Assembly (NCBI RefSeq): GCF_004136015.1
Contig: NZ_CP024866.1
Location: forward strand, 927,461-991,460
Length of the DNA stretch: 64,000 nucleotides
Direction: 5' to 3'
Source: Pseudomonas sp. ACM7
Lineage (GTDB): Bacteria; Pseudomonadota; Gammaproteobacteria; Pseudomonadales; Pseudomonadaceae
The notes under the pieces are model-generated. The model worked only from the letters and a program-made list of their open reading frames with translations. It did not search any database and had not been told where the DNA came from. The translations under genes and the position numbers were made by a program. Positions within the stretch are counted from its first letter, which is position 1. Each line of letters opens with the position of its first letter. This document shows, piece after piece, positions 47,622 through 56,832 of the stretch.

Positions 47622-49519
47622 CCTTCCGTCGCCGTTGGGACATCAACACCCGCACACAAATCATCAGCCTCGGCCCTGCCCTGTTGCTGACATTGCTGTT
47701 GATCAGCTTCTTCACCTTCGTGCGAATCCAGGACCTGCGTCAGGAACTCAATCACACCGGGCAACTGATCGCCAACCAACTGGCGCCAGCCACCGAATAC
47801 GGGGTGATTTCGGGCAACAATGAGGTGCTCGACAGTTTGCTCAAGGCCACCCTGGCCACGCCCAACGTGCGCTTTCTGGAAGTCCAGGACAGTGCCAACC
47901 GGATTCTGGTGTACGTCGAGCAACCGTCGGAAACCCACACCCGCTCGCACCAGGTCGAAGTGTTCCAGGCCCCGGTGCGGCTGCAACGAATCCAGCTGCA
48001 CAATGATTTCCTGCAAGGCAGCCGCGTCGCCAACACGGCGCCCACCGAGGATTATCTGGGTCGGGTGATCGTCGGCCTGTCCAATGATGCCTTCAGCCAG
48101 CGTCAGCAGGAAATCCTGCTCAAGGCCGGGATCCTGGCGCTGTTCGCCCTGCTGTTTACTTTTCTGCTCGCCCGGCGACTGGCCGGCAGCCTGTCGCAAC
48201 CGATCCGCGACATCGGCAACGCGGTCAAGGCGATTCAGGACGGCGACTACAAAACGCCGCTGCCGATCGTCGACGACACTGAACTGGGCGCGCTGTCGCA
48301 ACACATCAACAACCTCGCCAACGGGCTCGAACAAGCCAGTCGCGAACAGCATCAAGCGATGGCGCAGTTGATTCAGACCCGCGAGGAAGCGGAAAAGGCC
48401 AACAACGCCAAATCCGATTTCCTTGCAATGATGAGCCACGAACTGCGCACGCCGATGAATGGCGTGCTGGGCATGCTGCAACTGCTGGAAACCACCGAGA
48501 TGACCGAGGAGCAGGTCGAATACGCGGCGCTCGCCTCGGAGTCCACCGAACACCTGCTCAAAGTCATCAACGACATTCTCGATTTCTCGCGCATCGAGCG
48601 TTCGGAACTGGAGCTGGAGCACATTCCGTTCAACCTCGCGGACCTGATCGGCAGTTGCGCCCAGTCGTTCTCGCACAGCGCCGTGCAACGCGGGCTCGAC
48701 CTGGCGCTGTCGATTCCGGACAACATGCGCGCGTTGCAGGTGCAGGGCGACCCGACGCGGATCCGGCAGATCCTGGTCAACCTGATCGGCAATGCGCTGA
48801 AATTCACCGAACAGGGCCGCGTCAGCATCGAACCGCAATGGCAGTCGCTGGATCACGAACTGCTGTGGTTCACCTGCACCGTGCGCGACAGCGGGATTGG
48901 TATCTCGGCTGAAAGCCTGGAATTGATGTTCAACGCCTTCCAGCAGGCCGACAGTTCTATTTCGAGGAGATACGGTGGCACCGGGCTGGGCCTGCCGATT
49001 GCTCGCACACTGGCTGAACGCATGGGCGGCACGTTGCGCGCCCAGAGCGAGGAAGGTCGCGGCTCGGTGTTCACCCTGGAAATCCCGCTGGCGCTCTATA
49101 AACAGACGCTGCCCGTGCTGGCGCCGCGCATACCGACCGGCAACGGTGATGGCGAAGGGCGCAACGTGTTGCTGGTGGAAGACAATCCGGTTAATCAGAC
49201 GGTCATCGAAGCAATGTTGCGCAGTCTGGGCTTTACTGTCAGCGTCGTCACCGATGGCGCGCAGGCAGTGCGCAGTGCGGAGAGTCTGATTTTTGAAGCC
49301 ATTTTGATGGACTGCCGGCTACCGATCATCGACGGCTACGAGGCCACCCGACAGATTCGCCAATTACCCGGCTGCACAGACTTGCCGATCATCGCGCTGA
49401 CCGCCAACGCCTTGCAGGGCGACCGCGAAGCCTGTTTATCGGCGGGAATGAACGATTACCTGGCCAAGCCCTTCAAACGCACAGATTTGCAGCAAATTCT
49501 GCAGCGCTGGGTGCAGTAG
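47618..49519 (+). CDS. Hybrid sensor histidine kinase/response regulator (PA1611-like)
   Basis: 633 residues. Membrane helix at about 18-36, a periplasmic domain (37-166) that reads like the BarA/GacS sensor ([20 protein letters not shown]), second helix 167-186, HAMP, phosphoacceptor His274 in [12 protein letters not shown], ATPase boxes [13 protein letters not shown] and [11 protein letters not shown], and a receiver domain with Asp565 in LMDCRLPI. There is no HPt domain, so phosphate must pass to a separate HPt protein. It sits directly upstream of fabA, the place held in P. aeruginosa by PA1611, a kinase reported to act with RetS/HptB (from memory). Confidence 0.93.
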   Translation: MTFRRRWDINTRTQIISLGPALLLTLLLISFFTFVRIQDLRQELNHTGQLIANQLAPATEYGVISGNNEVLDSLLKATLATPNVRFLEVQDSANRILVYVEQPSETHTRSHQVEVFQAPVRLQRIQLHNDFLQGSRVANTAPTEDYLGRVIVGLSNDAFSQRQQEILLKAGILALFALLFTFLLARRLAGSLSQPIRDIGNAVKAIQDGDYKTPLPIVDDTELGALSQHINNLANGLEQASREQHQAMAQLIQTREEAEKANNAKSDFLAMMSHELRTPMNGVLGMLQLLETTEMTEEQVEYAALASESTEHLLKVINDILDFSRIERSELELEHIPFNLADLIGSCAQSFSHSAVQRGLDLALSIPDNMRALQVQGDPTRIRQILVNLIGNALKFTEQGRVSIEPQWQSLDHELLWFTCTVRDSGIGISAESLELMFNAFQQADSSISRRYGGTGLGLPIARTLAERMGGTLRAQSEEGRGSVFTLEIPLALYKQTLPVLAPRIPTGNGDGEGRNVLLVEDNPVNQTVIEAMLRSLGFTVSVVTDGAQAVRSAESLIFEAILMDCRLPIIDGYEATRQIRQLPGCTDLPIIALTANALQGDREACLSAGMNDYLAKPFKRTDLQQILQRWVQ

Positions 49520-49617
49520 TGCAGGCCTTTCGGCTATCTGCGACTGGCGTGAAAGGCGAAAGTGCGGCAGTCTTAGGCACCCGAACAGGCCCGAAAAGGG
49601 GCTTGAATAATAATTTC

Positions 49618-49635
49618 AGTGCACAAGTGTACATT
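49618..49635. promoter_or_regulatory. Imperfect palindrome upstream of fabA, DesT/FabR-type operator candidate
   Basis: AGTGCACAAGTGTACATT is an imperfect 18-bp palindrome 132 bp before fabA. From memory it matches most bases of the operator bound by the unsaturated-fatty-acid regulator DesT at P. aeruginosa fabAB and desCB. The rest of the gap 49520-49766 shows nothing else definite. Confidence 0.45.
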
Positions 49636-49766
49636 CATGTCCTTGGTGCTGTGACTTTCACCACAACGCAATAGTCTATGAGTAGGCTGCTGACTCGAGG
49701 CATGAACGCTTCGATCGGCCGGGAAGATTTGCCCCACCTGCCGCATGGGACTATTGAGGAGCTCGC

Positions 49767-50282
49767 ATGACCAAACAAAACGCCTTTACTCGGGAAGACC
49801 TGCTGCGCTGCAGTCGCGGTGAGCTGTTCGGCCAAGGTAACGCGCAACTGCCCGCCCCCAACATGCTGATGGTGGATCGCATCACCCATATCAGCGAAGA
49901 GGGCGGCAAGTACGGCAAAGGTGAATTGGTCGCCGAGCTGGATATCACTCCGGACCTGTGGTTTTTCGCCTGCCACTTCGAAGGTGATCCGGTGATGCCA
50001 GGCTGCCTGGGCCTCGACGCCATGTGGCAACTGGTCGGTTTCTTCCTCGGCTGGCAAGGTCTGCCGGGCCGCGGTCGCGCCCTGGGTTCGGGCGAAGTGA
50101 AATTCTTCGGTCAGGTTCTGCCGACCGCCAAGAAAGTAACCTATAACATTCAGATCAAGCGCGTACTGAAGGGCAAGCTGAACCTGGCCATCGCCGATGG
50201 TTCGGTCAGCGTCGACGGCCGCGAGATCTACACCGCCGAAGGCCTTCGGGTCGGCGTTTTCACCTCCACTGACAACTTCTAA
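49767..50282 (+). CDS. fabA: 3-hydroxydecanoyl-ACP dehydratase/isomerase
   Basis: 171 residues, the usual FabA size. Dehydrates 3-hydroxyacyl-ACP and isomerises trans-2- to cis-3-decenoyl-ACP, which starts anaerobic unsaturated fatty-acid synthesis. The catalytic His and Asp lie in [29 protein letters not shown] precedes the start. fabB follows after 11 bases. Confidence 0.98.
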   Translation: MTKQNAFTREDLLRCSRGELFGQGNAQLPAPNMLMVDRITHISEEGGKYGKGELVAELDITPDLWFFACHFEGDPVMPGCLGLDAMWQLVGFFLGWQGLPGRGRALGSGEVKFFGQVLPTAKKVTYNIQIKRVLKGKLNLAIADGSVSVDGREIYTAEGLRVGVFTSTDNF

Positions 50283-50293
50283 GGGTTATCCGC

Positions 50294-51514
50294 ATGCGCC
50301 GCGTCGTTATCACTGGTCTGGGCATCGTTTCGTGCCTGGGCAATGACAAAGAGACCGTCTCCGCTAACCTGCGTGCAAGCCGCCCTGGCATCCGGTTCAA
50401 CCCGGAATATGCCGAAATGGGTCTGCGTAGCCAGGTTTCCGGCTCCATTGACCTTCCCCTCGAAGAGCTGATCGATCGCAAGATCTATCGCTTCGTCGGC
50501 CACGCGGCGGCTTACGCCTACCTGGCCATGAAAGACGCCATCGCCGACTCCGGTCTGACCGATGAGCAAGTCTCCAATCCGCGTACCGGCCTGATCGCCG
50601 GCTCCGGTGGAGCCTCCACGTTGAACCAGATGGAAGCGTTGGACATCCTGCGCGAGAAAGGCGTCAAGCGCGTCGGCCCATACCGCGTCACGCGGACCAT
50701 GAGCAGCACCGTTTCCGCTTGCCTGGCCACGCCGTTCAAGATCAAGGGCCTGAACTACTCCATCGCTTCTGCCTGTGCCACCAGTGCTCACTGCATCGGT
50801 ACCGCCATGGAACAGATCCAGATGGGCAAGCAGGACATCGTGTTCGCCGGCGGCGGTGAAGAAGAACATTGGAGCCAATCGTTCCTGTTCGACGCCATGG
50901 GCGCACTGTCCAGCCAGTACAACGAAACCCCGGAAAAGGCTTCCCGTGCCTACGACGCCAAGCGTGACGGTTTCGTCATCGCCGGCGGTGGCGGCATGGT
51001 CGTGGTCGAAGAGCTGGAACACGCTCTGGCCCGCGGCGCGAAGATCTACGCGGAAATCGTTGGCTACGGCGCGACCTCCGATGGCTACGACATGGTCGCC
51101 CCAAGCGGCGAAGGCGCCATCCGCTGCATGCAGATGGCCATGTCCACCGTTGACGCTCCGATCGACTACCTGAACACCCACGGCACCTCGACTCCGGTCG
51201 GCGACGTCATGGAAATGAAAGGTGTGCGTGAAGTGTTCGGCGAAAAAGCCCCGGCCATCAGCTCCACCAAGAGCCTGTCGGGTCACTCCCTGGGCGCCGC
51301 CGGCGTTCACGAAGCGATCTACTGCATGCTGATGATGGAAGGCAACTTCATGGCGGGTTCCGCCAACATCGACGAACTGGACCCGGAAGTGGCTGACATG
51401 CCGATCCTGACCAAGACTCGTGAAGACGCCACCATCAACACCGTGATGAGCAACAGCTTCGGCTTCGGTGGCACCAACGCTACGCTGGTACTGAAGCGCT
51501 GGCAGGGTAAGTAG
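50294..51514 (+). CDS. fabB: 3-oxoacyl-ACP synthase I
   Basis: 406 residues. Elongating condensing enzyme needed for unsaturated fatty acids. Active-site Cys in [11 protein letters not shown], His residues in [11 protein letters not shown] and [14 protein letters not shown]. Operon partner of fabA; a strong terminator stands 24 bases after the stop. Confidence 0.98.
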   Translation: MRRVVITGLGIVSCLGNDKETVSANLRASRPGIRFNPEYAEMGLRSQVSGSIDLPLEELIDRKIYRFVGHAAAYAYLAMKDAIADSGLTDEQVSNPRTGLIAGSGGASTLNQMEALDILREKGVKRVGPYRVTRTMSSTVSACLATPFKIKGLNYSIASACATSAHCIGTAMEQIQMGKQDIVFAGGGEEEHWSQSFLFDAMGALSSQYNETPEKASRAYDAKRDGFVIAGGGGMVVVEELEHALARGAKIYAEIVGYGATSDGYDMVAPSGEGAIRCMQMAMSTVDAPIDYLNTHGTSTPVGDVMEMKGVREVFGEKAPAISSTKSLSGHSLGAAGVHEAIYCMLMMEGNFMAGSANIDELDPEVADMPILTKTREDATINTVMSNSFGFGGTNATLVLKRWQGK

Positions 51515-51537
51515 TACCCCGCCACTACGCTGCACAT

Positions 51538-51570
51538 AAAAACGCCCCGACTGGTTCGGGGCGTTTTTTT
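51538..51570 (+). terminator. Rho-independent terminator after fabB
   Basis: AACGCCCCGA, five-base loop, TCGGGGCGTT and a run of T. Confidence 0.93.
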
Positions 51571-51599
51571 GTGCCTGAAAAATTGAACACTGCAATCCC

Positions 51600-51689
51600 T
51601 GTGGGAGCGAGCTTGCTCGCGATGGCGATAAGCCAGGCAACATAAATGTTGACTGTAATGGCCCTATCGCGAGCAAGCTCACTCCCACA
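51600..51689. repeat. Paired REP element
   Basis: Inverted units TGTGGGAGCGAGCTTGCTCG and CGAGCAAGCTCACTCCCACA about 45 bp apart, one mismatch. The stretch 51690-51890 beyond it holds only the probable promoter of the small gene at 51891. Confidence 0.87.
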
Positions 51690-51811
51690 AGGATTGCGGT
51701 GAACATGAAGCTTTTGTCATGAAACTCAACGCCCTGCGACCGAATGTCGCGTGTTTGGCGGGCTGCAGGACTTTTGCAGAATTCGCAAAAATTCGTTACC
51801 AAACTCAGTCG

Positions 51812-51841
51812 TTTACTTAGCAGGCTAACCAAACATATAAC
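51812..51841 (+). promoter_or_regulatory. Possible promoter for the 62-residue gene
   Basis: TTTACT, 18 bp, TATAAC (51836-51841), about 50 bp upstream of the start codon. Both hexamers are partial matches. Confidence 0.35.
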
Positions 51842-51890
51842 GGAGTCCTGCACACGCCTTGCTGCAGATAACAGAGATTGGAGCTAGCAG

Positions 51891-52079
51891 ATGACTGTAA
51901 AAGTAACTGAACGCGACGATTCACATAAGTCCCACGAAGGCGTAGCCGCCGGTATCCGGATCTGGGACGTGCACCAACAAGACATGCTGGTGGGGATGTT
52001 CCACTCCGAAACCGACGCCCAGAGCTACAAGGCCGAACTGGAAAAACTGGAGCAGCAACGAGAGCTCCAATCCGCATAA
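51891..52079 (+). CDS. Small conserved protein of unknown function
   Basis: 62 residues, charged and helix-rich, with GIRIWDVHQQDMLVGMFHSE in the middle and a coiled end (AELEKLEQQRELQSA). GGAG ten bases before the ATG supports translation. No membrane or export signal. I know no function; the composition looks like that of a cytoplasmic Pseudomonas-specific protein. The gene-free repeat element begins 44 bp past its stop. Confidence 0.7.
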   Translation: MTVKVTERDDSHKSHEGVAAGIRIWDVHQQDMLVGMFHSETDAQSYKAELEKLEQQRELQSA

Positions 52080-52122
52080 GCAATGACGGCATTGAAAACG
52101 ACAAACCCCGCCATGAGCGTAA

Positions 52123-52910
52123 TGCTGTTCACTTAAGGTTGGGGTACATATCCGTTTCTGCGGTAACGACGGCTAGCGGTTTCGCTTTTACAGCGAGTCA
52201 CTTTCGAAAAGCGCGAAAGTAACCAAAGCGCTTTGCCCCGCCATTCGGTGCCTCGCCCAGGCTCGGCATGCCCTCACTCCGGCATTGCTCCGGGGGCCCG
52301 CCGCCATCGGCCATCCATGGCCGGTGGCGGCTACCGCGGCATCCTTGCCGCGGTGCCCCCTGCGCAACGCCTGCGTTCGGCCTCTGGGAAAGGGGCAGCA
52401 GATCTGAAGCCAAAGCAAAGCAACAGCAACGGCAAGATCAAAAGATCAAAAGATCAAAAGATCAAAAGATCAAAAGATCAAAAGATCGCAGCCTCGCTTC
52501 GCTCGACAGCTCCTACAGGGAAATGCGTTCACTTGAAGCCAGGCCGGCCGGTATAGGCCGCCTCGCGTTGGCGTTTGCGGTGCACGCCCCCTCGAGAGGC
52601 CGAGCGCAGGTTCTGCGCAGTGGGCAACCCGGCATGGATGCCGGGTTAGCCGCCCCCGGCCATGGATGGCCGATGGCGGCGGGCCCACGGAGCAGGACCG
52701 GAGCGAGGGCATGCCGAGCCTGGGCGAGGCACCGAACGAAAGGGGCAAGAGCCCTTGGTTACTTGGGGCTTTTCCAAGTGACTCGCTGTAAAAGCGAAAC
52801 CGCCCTCAGCCATCACCTAAATGACGGATATACACCCAATCAAAGCCCCCGATCAGCACCCACCACCAATGTGTAGGTCCGCCTGAAGCCCCAAGACTAA
52901 GTGAACAGCA
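52123..52910. mobile_element. MITE-like long inverted-repeat element without coding capacity
   Basis: Termini TGCTGTTCACTTA (52123-52135) and TAAGTGAACAGCA (52898-52910) are perfect 13-bp inverted repeats. Inside, the left half (about 52140-52400) and the complement of the right half (about 52580-52838) are similar over about 250 bp, including GGTTTCGCTTTTACAGCGAG at both ends and TGCCTCGCCCAGGCTCGGCA. The centre holds an octamer array. Reading frames across it are low-complexity artefacts. No transposase and no clear target duplication. The interval 52080-52935 has no gene. Confidence 0.7.
52434..52487. repeat. Tandem array of the octamer AAAAGATC
   Basis: Six full and one partial copy (the first lacks two bases) without mismatches, giving seven GATC sites exactly 8 bp apart, at the centre of the inverted-repeat element. 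Exact short tandem repeats change copy number easily. Confidence 0.92.
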
Positions 52911-52935
52911 CGTCGTTGTTGCAGCCTTTAACGGC

Positions 52936-53478
52936 TTACCACATCAGATCGTCCGGGATCTGATAGGCCGCGTACGGATCGTCTTCGACAGCGACTTCTT
53001 CGGTCTTCACATTCAGCTGCACGATACGCTGTGGATCGCGCTCCTGGATCTTCAGGGCCGCCTCACGGGGGATCACTTCGTAACCGCCGGCGTGGTGCAC
53101 GATCGCCAGGAAACCATTACTGAGCTGGTTGCGCATCAGCGTGTTGACGGAGATGCGCTTGACCTTCTTGTCGTCAACGAAGTTGTAGTAGTCCTCGGTC
53201 GTCAGCTTCGGCAGACGCGAGACTTCGATCAACTGTTTGACCTGGGCGGCGCGGGCCTTGGCTTCTGCCTTCTCCTGCTGCTGGCGGTTCAGCTCCTGGT
53301 CGCGCTTGACCTTCTCGGCCATGGCTTCCTGGGCGGCACGCTGCTGCGAGTCATCAAGTTCGATCTGACCTTTGTGGGCCAGACGCTGCTGCTTCTGTTT
53401 CTCTTTGCCGACCTGTTTGGCCTGCTTCTGGTTGACCAGCCCTGCTTTGAGCAACTGGTCGCGAAGGGAAATGCTCAT
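52936..53478 (-). CDS. DUF2058 domain protein (YaiL-like)
   Basis: 180 residues. The N-terminal half is highly charged and predicted coiled coil (SLRDQLLKAGLVNQKQAKQV, then KEKQKQQR and many E, K, Q), the C-terminal half globular (TTEDYYNFVDDKKVKRISVN, GYEVIPREAALKIQERDPQR). This is the nucleoprotein/polynucleotide-associated YaiL group; function not established. Upstream of it on the same strand is mazG. Confidence 0.88.
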   Translation of the reverse strand: MSISLRDQLLKAGLVNQKQAKQVGKEKQKQQRLAHKGQIELDDSQQRAAQEAMAEKVKRDQELNRQQQEKAEAKARAAQVKQLIEVSRLPKLTTEDYYNFVDDKKVKRISVNTLMRNQLSNGFLAIVHHAGGYEVIPREAALKIQERDPQRIVQLNVKTEEVAVEDDPYAAYQIPDDLMW

Positions 53479-53506
53479 GGTGCTTATTACTCACTTAGGC
53501 AACTGC

Positions 53507-54340
53507 TCAACCGCAGCTGGGCAAATTCTTTTCCTGACGTTTGGCTTCGCCCCACAAGGCGTCCAACTCTTCGAGGGTGCAATCTTCTATGGGACGGTGG
53601 GTGTCGCGCAATGCCTGTTCGATAAAACGGAAGCGTCTTTCGAACTTGCTGTTGGCGCCACGCAGTGCAGTTTCGGGATCGACCTTGAGATGACGCGCCA
53701 GATTGACCACGGAAAACAGCAGATCACCGACTTCATCGGCAATCGCTACCGAGTCATTGTCGGCCATGGCTTCGAGCACTTCATCGAGCTCTTCGCGCAC
53801 TTTGTCGAGCACCGGCAAGGGGTCCGGCCAGTCGAACCCGACCTGCCCTGCGCGCTTCTGCAACTTCGCCGAGCGGGACAATGCCGGCAGTGCTGCGGGT
53901 ACGTCGTCGAGCAAGGACAGTTGCGTTGGCGTGGATGATTTCTCGGCGCGTTCTTCAGCCTTGATCTCTTCCCAGCGTTGTTTGACCTGCTCTTCACTCA
54001 GGCGCGGAACATCCAGCGGCGCGTACAGATCACCGGTAGGAAACACGTGCGGATGACGGCGAATCAACTTGCGGGTGATGCTGTCGACCACACCTTCGAA
54101 TTCGAAGCGTCCCTCTTCACGGGCCAGCTGGCTGTAATAAACCACCTGGAACAGTAAATCCCCCAACTCACCCTGCAAGTGATCGAAGTCACCGCGCTCG
54201 ATGGCGTCGGCGACTTCATAGGCTTCCTCAAGGGTGTGCGGGACGATGGTTTCGTAGGTTTGCTTGATGTCCCACGGGCAGCCGAACTGCGGGTCGCGCA
54301 GACGGCTCATCAGGTGCAGCAAGTCTTCAAGTGAATACAT
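53507..54340 (-). CDS. mazG: Nucleoside triphosphate pyrophosphohydrolase
   Basis: 277 residues from ATG 54340. Two MazG repeats: the N-terminal one has CPWDIKQTYETIVPHTLEEA and ELGDLLFQVVYY, the C-terminal one GQVGFDWPDPLPVLDKVREE and DEVGDLLFSVVNLAR, with the metal-binding EExxE and ExxD patterns. Hydrolyses NTPs and dNTPs to monophosphates and in E. coli lowers ppGpp. It lies downstream of relA on the same strand, fitting that link. Confidence 0.95.
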   Translation of the reverse strand: MYSLEDLLHLMSRLRDPQFGCPWDIKQTYETIVPHTLEEAYEVADAIERGDFDHLQGELGDLLFQVVYYSQLAREEGRFEFEGVVDSITRKLIRRHPHVFPTGDLYAPLDVPRLSEEQVKQRWEEIKAEERAEKSSTPTQLSLLDDVPAALPALSRSAKLQKRAGQVGFDWPDPLPVLDKVREELDEVLEAMADNDSVAIADEVGDLLFSVVNLARHLKVDPETALRGANSKFERRFRFIEQALRDTHRPIEDCTLEELDALWGEAKRQEKNLPSCG

Positions 54341-54364
54341 CAATCAATCTCTACTCAAAACCAA

Positions 54365-54454
54365 TGTGGGAGCGAGCTTGCTCGCGATAGGGCCGGCACA
54401 TCCAACATCACTGTTGACTGAACGGCCCTCATCGCGAGCAAGCTCGCTCCCACA
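54365..54454. repeat. Paired REP element
   Basis: Inverted units TGTGGGAGCGAGCTTGCTCG and CGAGCAAGCTCGCTCCCACA, about 50 bp apart, between relA and mazG, where it may separate the two transcripts. Confidence 0.88.
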
Positions 54455-54465
54455 GGGGATCACCA

Positions 54466-56709
54466 TCACGGCGTACGGTTACGACGGGTTTCGATGATGT
54501 TCGGCAACTGGGAAATCCGCCCCAGCAACCGCCCCAGTGCATCCAGCCCCGGAATCTCGATGGTCAGGGACATCAACGCGGTGTTGTCCTCTTTGTTCGA
54601 GCGGGTGTTGACCGCCAGCACATTGATCCGCTCGTTGAGCAGCACTTGCGAAACGTCACGCAGCAGACCGGACCGGTCGTAGGCGCGGATGATGATGTCC
54701 ACCGGATAGGTGAGCACCGGCACCGGCCCCCAGCTGACCTGGATGATCCGCTCGGGCTCGCGCCCGCCCAGTTGCAGCACCGAGGCGCAGTCCTGACGGT
54801 GAATACTCACACCGCGGCCCACGGTGATGTAACCGACAATCGCATCCCCCGGCAGCGGCTGGCAGCAGCCGGCCATCTGGGTCATCAGGTTGCCGACGCC
54901 CTGGATCTGGATGTCGCCGCGCTTGCCCGGTTTGTAACCGGTGGCTTTGCGTGGAATCAGTTCCAGCTGTTCGCTGCCGCGTTCCGGCTCGACCAGTTGC
55001 TGCGCCAGGTTCACCAGTTGTGCCAGACGCAAATCGCCTGCACCCAACGCGGCGAACATGTCTTCGGCCATTTTCATGTTGGCCTTTTCGGCCAGCTTGT
55101 CGAAATCTACCGCTGGCAGACCGAGGCGGTTGAGTTCGCGCTCCAGCAAGGTTTTACCGGCGGCGACGTTCTGATCGCGCGCCTGCAATTTGAACCAGTG
55201 AACGATCTTCGCCCGTGCCCGCGAGGTGGTGATGTAACCCAGGTTCGGGTTCAGCCAGTCGCGGCTCGGGGTGCCGTGCTTGCTGGTGATGATCTCGACC
55301 TGTTCACCGGTTTGCAGGCTGTAGTTGAGCGGCACGATGCGCCCGTTGATCTTCGCGCCACGACAGTTGTGACCGATTTCGGTGTGCACGCGGTAGGCGA
55401 AGTCCAGCGGCGTCGCGCCCTTCGGCAAGTCGATGGCGTGACCGTCCGGGGTGAAGATGTACACCCGATCCGGTTCGATATCGACCCGCAGCTGTTCAGC
55501 CAGGCCGCCGATGTCACCCAATTCTTCATGCCACTCGAGGACCTGACGCAGCCAGGAGATTTTCTCTTCGTAGTGGTTGGAGCCGGATTTGACGTCGGTG
55601 CCCTTGTAGCGCCAGTGCGCGCAAACGCCCAGCTCGGCTTCTTCGTGCATGGCGTGGGTGCGGATCTGCACTTCCAGCACCTTGCCCTCGGGGCCAATCA
55701 CCGCGGTGTGCAGCGAGCGGTAGCCGTTCTCTTTCGGGTTGGCGATGTAGTCGTCGAATTCTTTCGGGATGTGCCGCCACAGGGTGTGGACGATACCGAG
55801 CGCGGTGTAGCAGTCGCGCATTTCCGGCACCAGCACGCGAACGGCGCGCACGTCGTAGATCTGGCTGAATTCCAGACCCTTGCGCTGCATTTTGCGCCAG
55901 ATCGAATAGATGTGTTTGGCTCGGCCGCTGATGTCGGCGTCGACGCCGGTGGCGGTCAGCTCATTCTTCAGTTGGCTCATCACGTCGGCGATGAAGCGCT
56001 CGCGATCCAGACGCCGCTCATGAAGCAACTTGGCGATCTGCTTGTACTGATCGGGCTCAAGGTAACGGAAGGACAAGTCCTCCAGTTCCCACTTGATGTG
56101 ACCGATACCGAGACGGTGAGCCAAAGGCGCGTAGATGTCGAAGACTTCACGGGCGACGCGGTTGCGTTTTTCGTCATCGGCGGTTTTCACCGCACGAATC
56201 GCGCAGGTGCGTTCGGCCAGTTTGATCAGCGCAACGCGAACGTCGTCGACCATGGCGACCAGCATCTTGCGCAGGTTTTCGACCTGGCCCTGCGTGCCCA
56301 GTACCAGGGATTGACGGGGGCTGAGGCTGGCGCTGATCGCCGCCATGCGCAACACGCCGTCGATGAGTTTGGCGACCACCGGACCGAAGCGCTGGCTGAT
56401 CGCCGGCAACTCAATCTGGCCTTCGCGCACGCCGCGATACAGGATCGCGGCAACCAACGAATCCTGATCGAGTTTGAGGTCGGCGAGAATCTCGGCGATC
56501 TCAAGGCCCGTGCGGAAACTCGAGGTCCCTTCGGACCACAGGTTTTTCGCCGCATTGGCTTGTTGTTCAGACGCACGAGCAAACTCGCACGCTTCTTTCA
56601 AGGCTTCGCGATCCAGTGCCGGATCGACACTGACCGCGTGATCGAGCCAAGCCTCGAGATTGATACTGCCGTCGGTGTTGATCGGCTGGTGTGCTCTCAC
56701 CTGTACCAT
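54466..56709 (-). CDS. relA: GTP pyrophosphokinase (ppGpp synthetase I)
   Basis: 747 residues. Order of domains: degenerate HD region (AAILYRGVREGQIELPAISQ lacks the HD motif, so no hydrolase activity is expected), synthetase (RAVRVLVPEMRDCYTALGIV, ENGYRSLHTAVIG), TGS (YIFTPDGHAIDLPKGATPLD), a Cys-containing zinc-finger region (MAGCCQPLPGDAIVGYI) and ACT at the C-terminus. Bound to ribosomes it makes (p)ppGpp when uncharged tRNA enters the A site. Probably transcribed with rlmD and cysM upstream. Confidence 0.97.
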   Translation of the reverse strand: MVQVRAHQPINTDGSINLEAWLDHAVSVDPALDREALKEACEFARASEQQANAAKNLWSEGTSSFRTGLEIAEILADLKLDQDSLVAAILYRGVREGQIELPAISQRFGPVVAKLIDGVLRMAAISASLSPRQSLVLGTQGQVENLRKMLVAMVDDVRVALIKLAERTCAIRAVKTADDEKRNRVAREVFDIYAPLAHRLGIGHIKWELEDLSFRYLEPDQYKQIAKLLHERRLDRERFIADVMSQLKNELTATGVDADISGRAKHIYSIWRKMQRKGLEFSQIYDVRAVRVLVPEMRDCYTALGIVHTLWRHIPKEFDDYIANPKENGYRSLHTAVIGPEGKVLEVQIRTHAMHEEAELGVCAHWRYKGTDVKSGSNHYEEKISWLRQVLEWHEELGDIGGLAEQLRVDIEPDRVYIFTPDGHAIDLPKGATPLDFAYRVHTEIGHNCRGAKINGRIVPLNYSLQTGEQVEIITSKHGTPSRDWLNPNLGYITTSRARAKIVHWFKLQARDQNVAAGKTLLERELNRLGLPAVDFDKLAEKANMKMAEDMFAALGAGDLRLAQLVNLAQQLVEPERGSEQLELIPRKATGYKPGKRGDIQIQGVGNLMTQMAGCCQPLPGDAIVGYITVGRGVSIHRQDCASVLQLGGREPERIIQVSWGPVPVLTYPVDIIIRAYDRSGLLRDVSQVLLNERINVLAVNTRSNKEDNTALMSLTIEIPGLDALGRLLGRISQLPNIIETRRNRTP

Positions 56710-56832
56710 CTTGCTTACCTTCCCTACGACGCAGATTCAATGCGTCAAATCGCTGACCTTCGTTGCCCGTGCGCCCACATCAGGGCCGGTACGCGGCTGC
56801 ACGGGCGGGCCAGTCGGACCAGACGAGCCGTC

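Noticed and set aside
47504..48856. Open frame of 450 codons on the minus strand opposite the hybrid kinase
   Set aside because: Shadow frame; the plus-strand kinase has all expected domains in order.
50279..51853. Open frame of 524 codons on the minus strand opposite fabB
   Set aside because: Antisense shadow of fabB running into the terminator and REP element; no protein family resemblance.
52434..52487. Tandem repeat considered as a CRISPR array
   Set aside because: Units are 8 bp without spacers; there are no cas genes nearby.
52188..52876. Several open frames in both directions within the palindromic element
   Set aside because: The frames follow the inverted halves and the octamer array (IKRSKDQK repeats), lack ribosome sites and are low in complexity.
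52115..52920. Target-site duplication around the palindromic element
   Set aside because: The flanks (ending GCGTAA on the left, CGTCGT on the right) share no convincing direct repeat.
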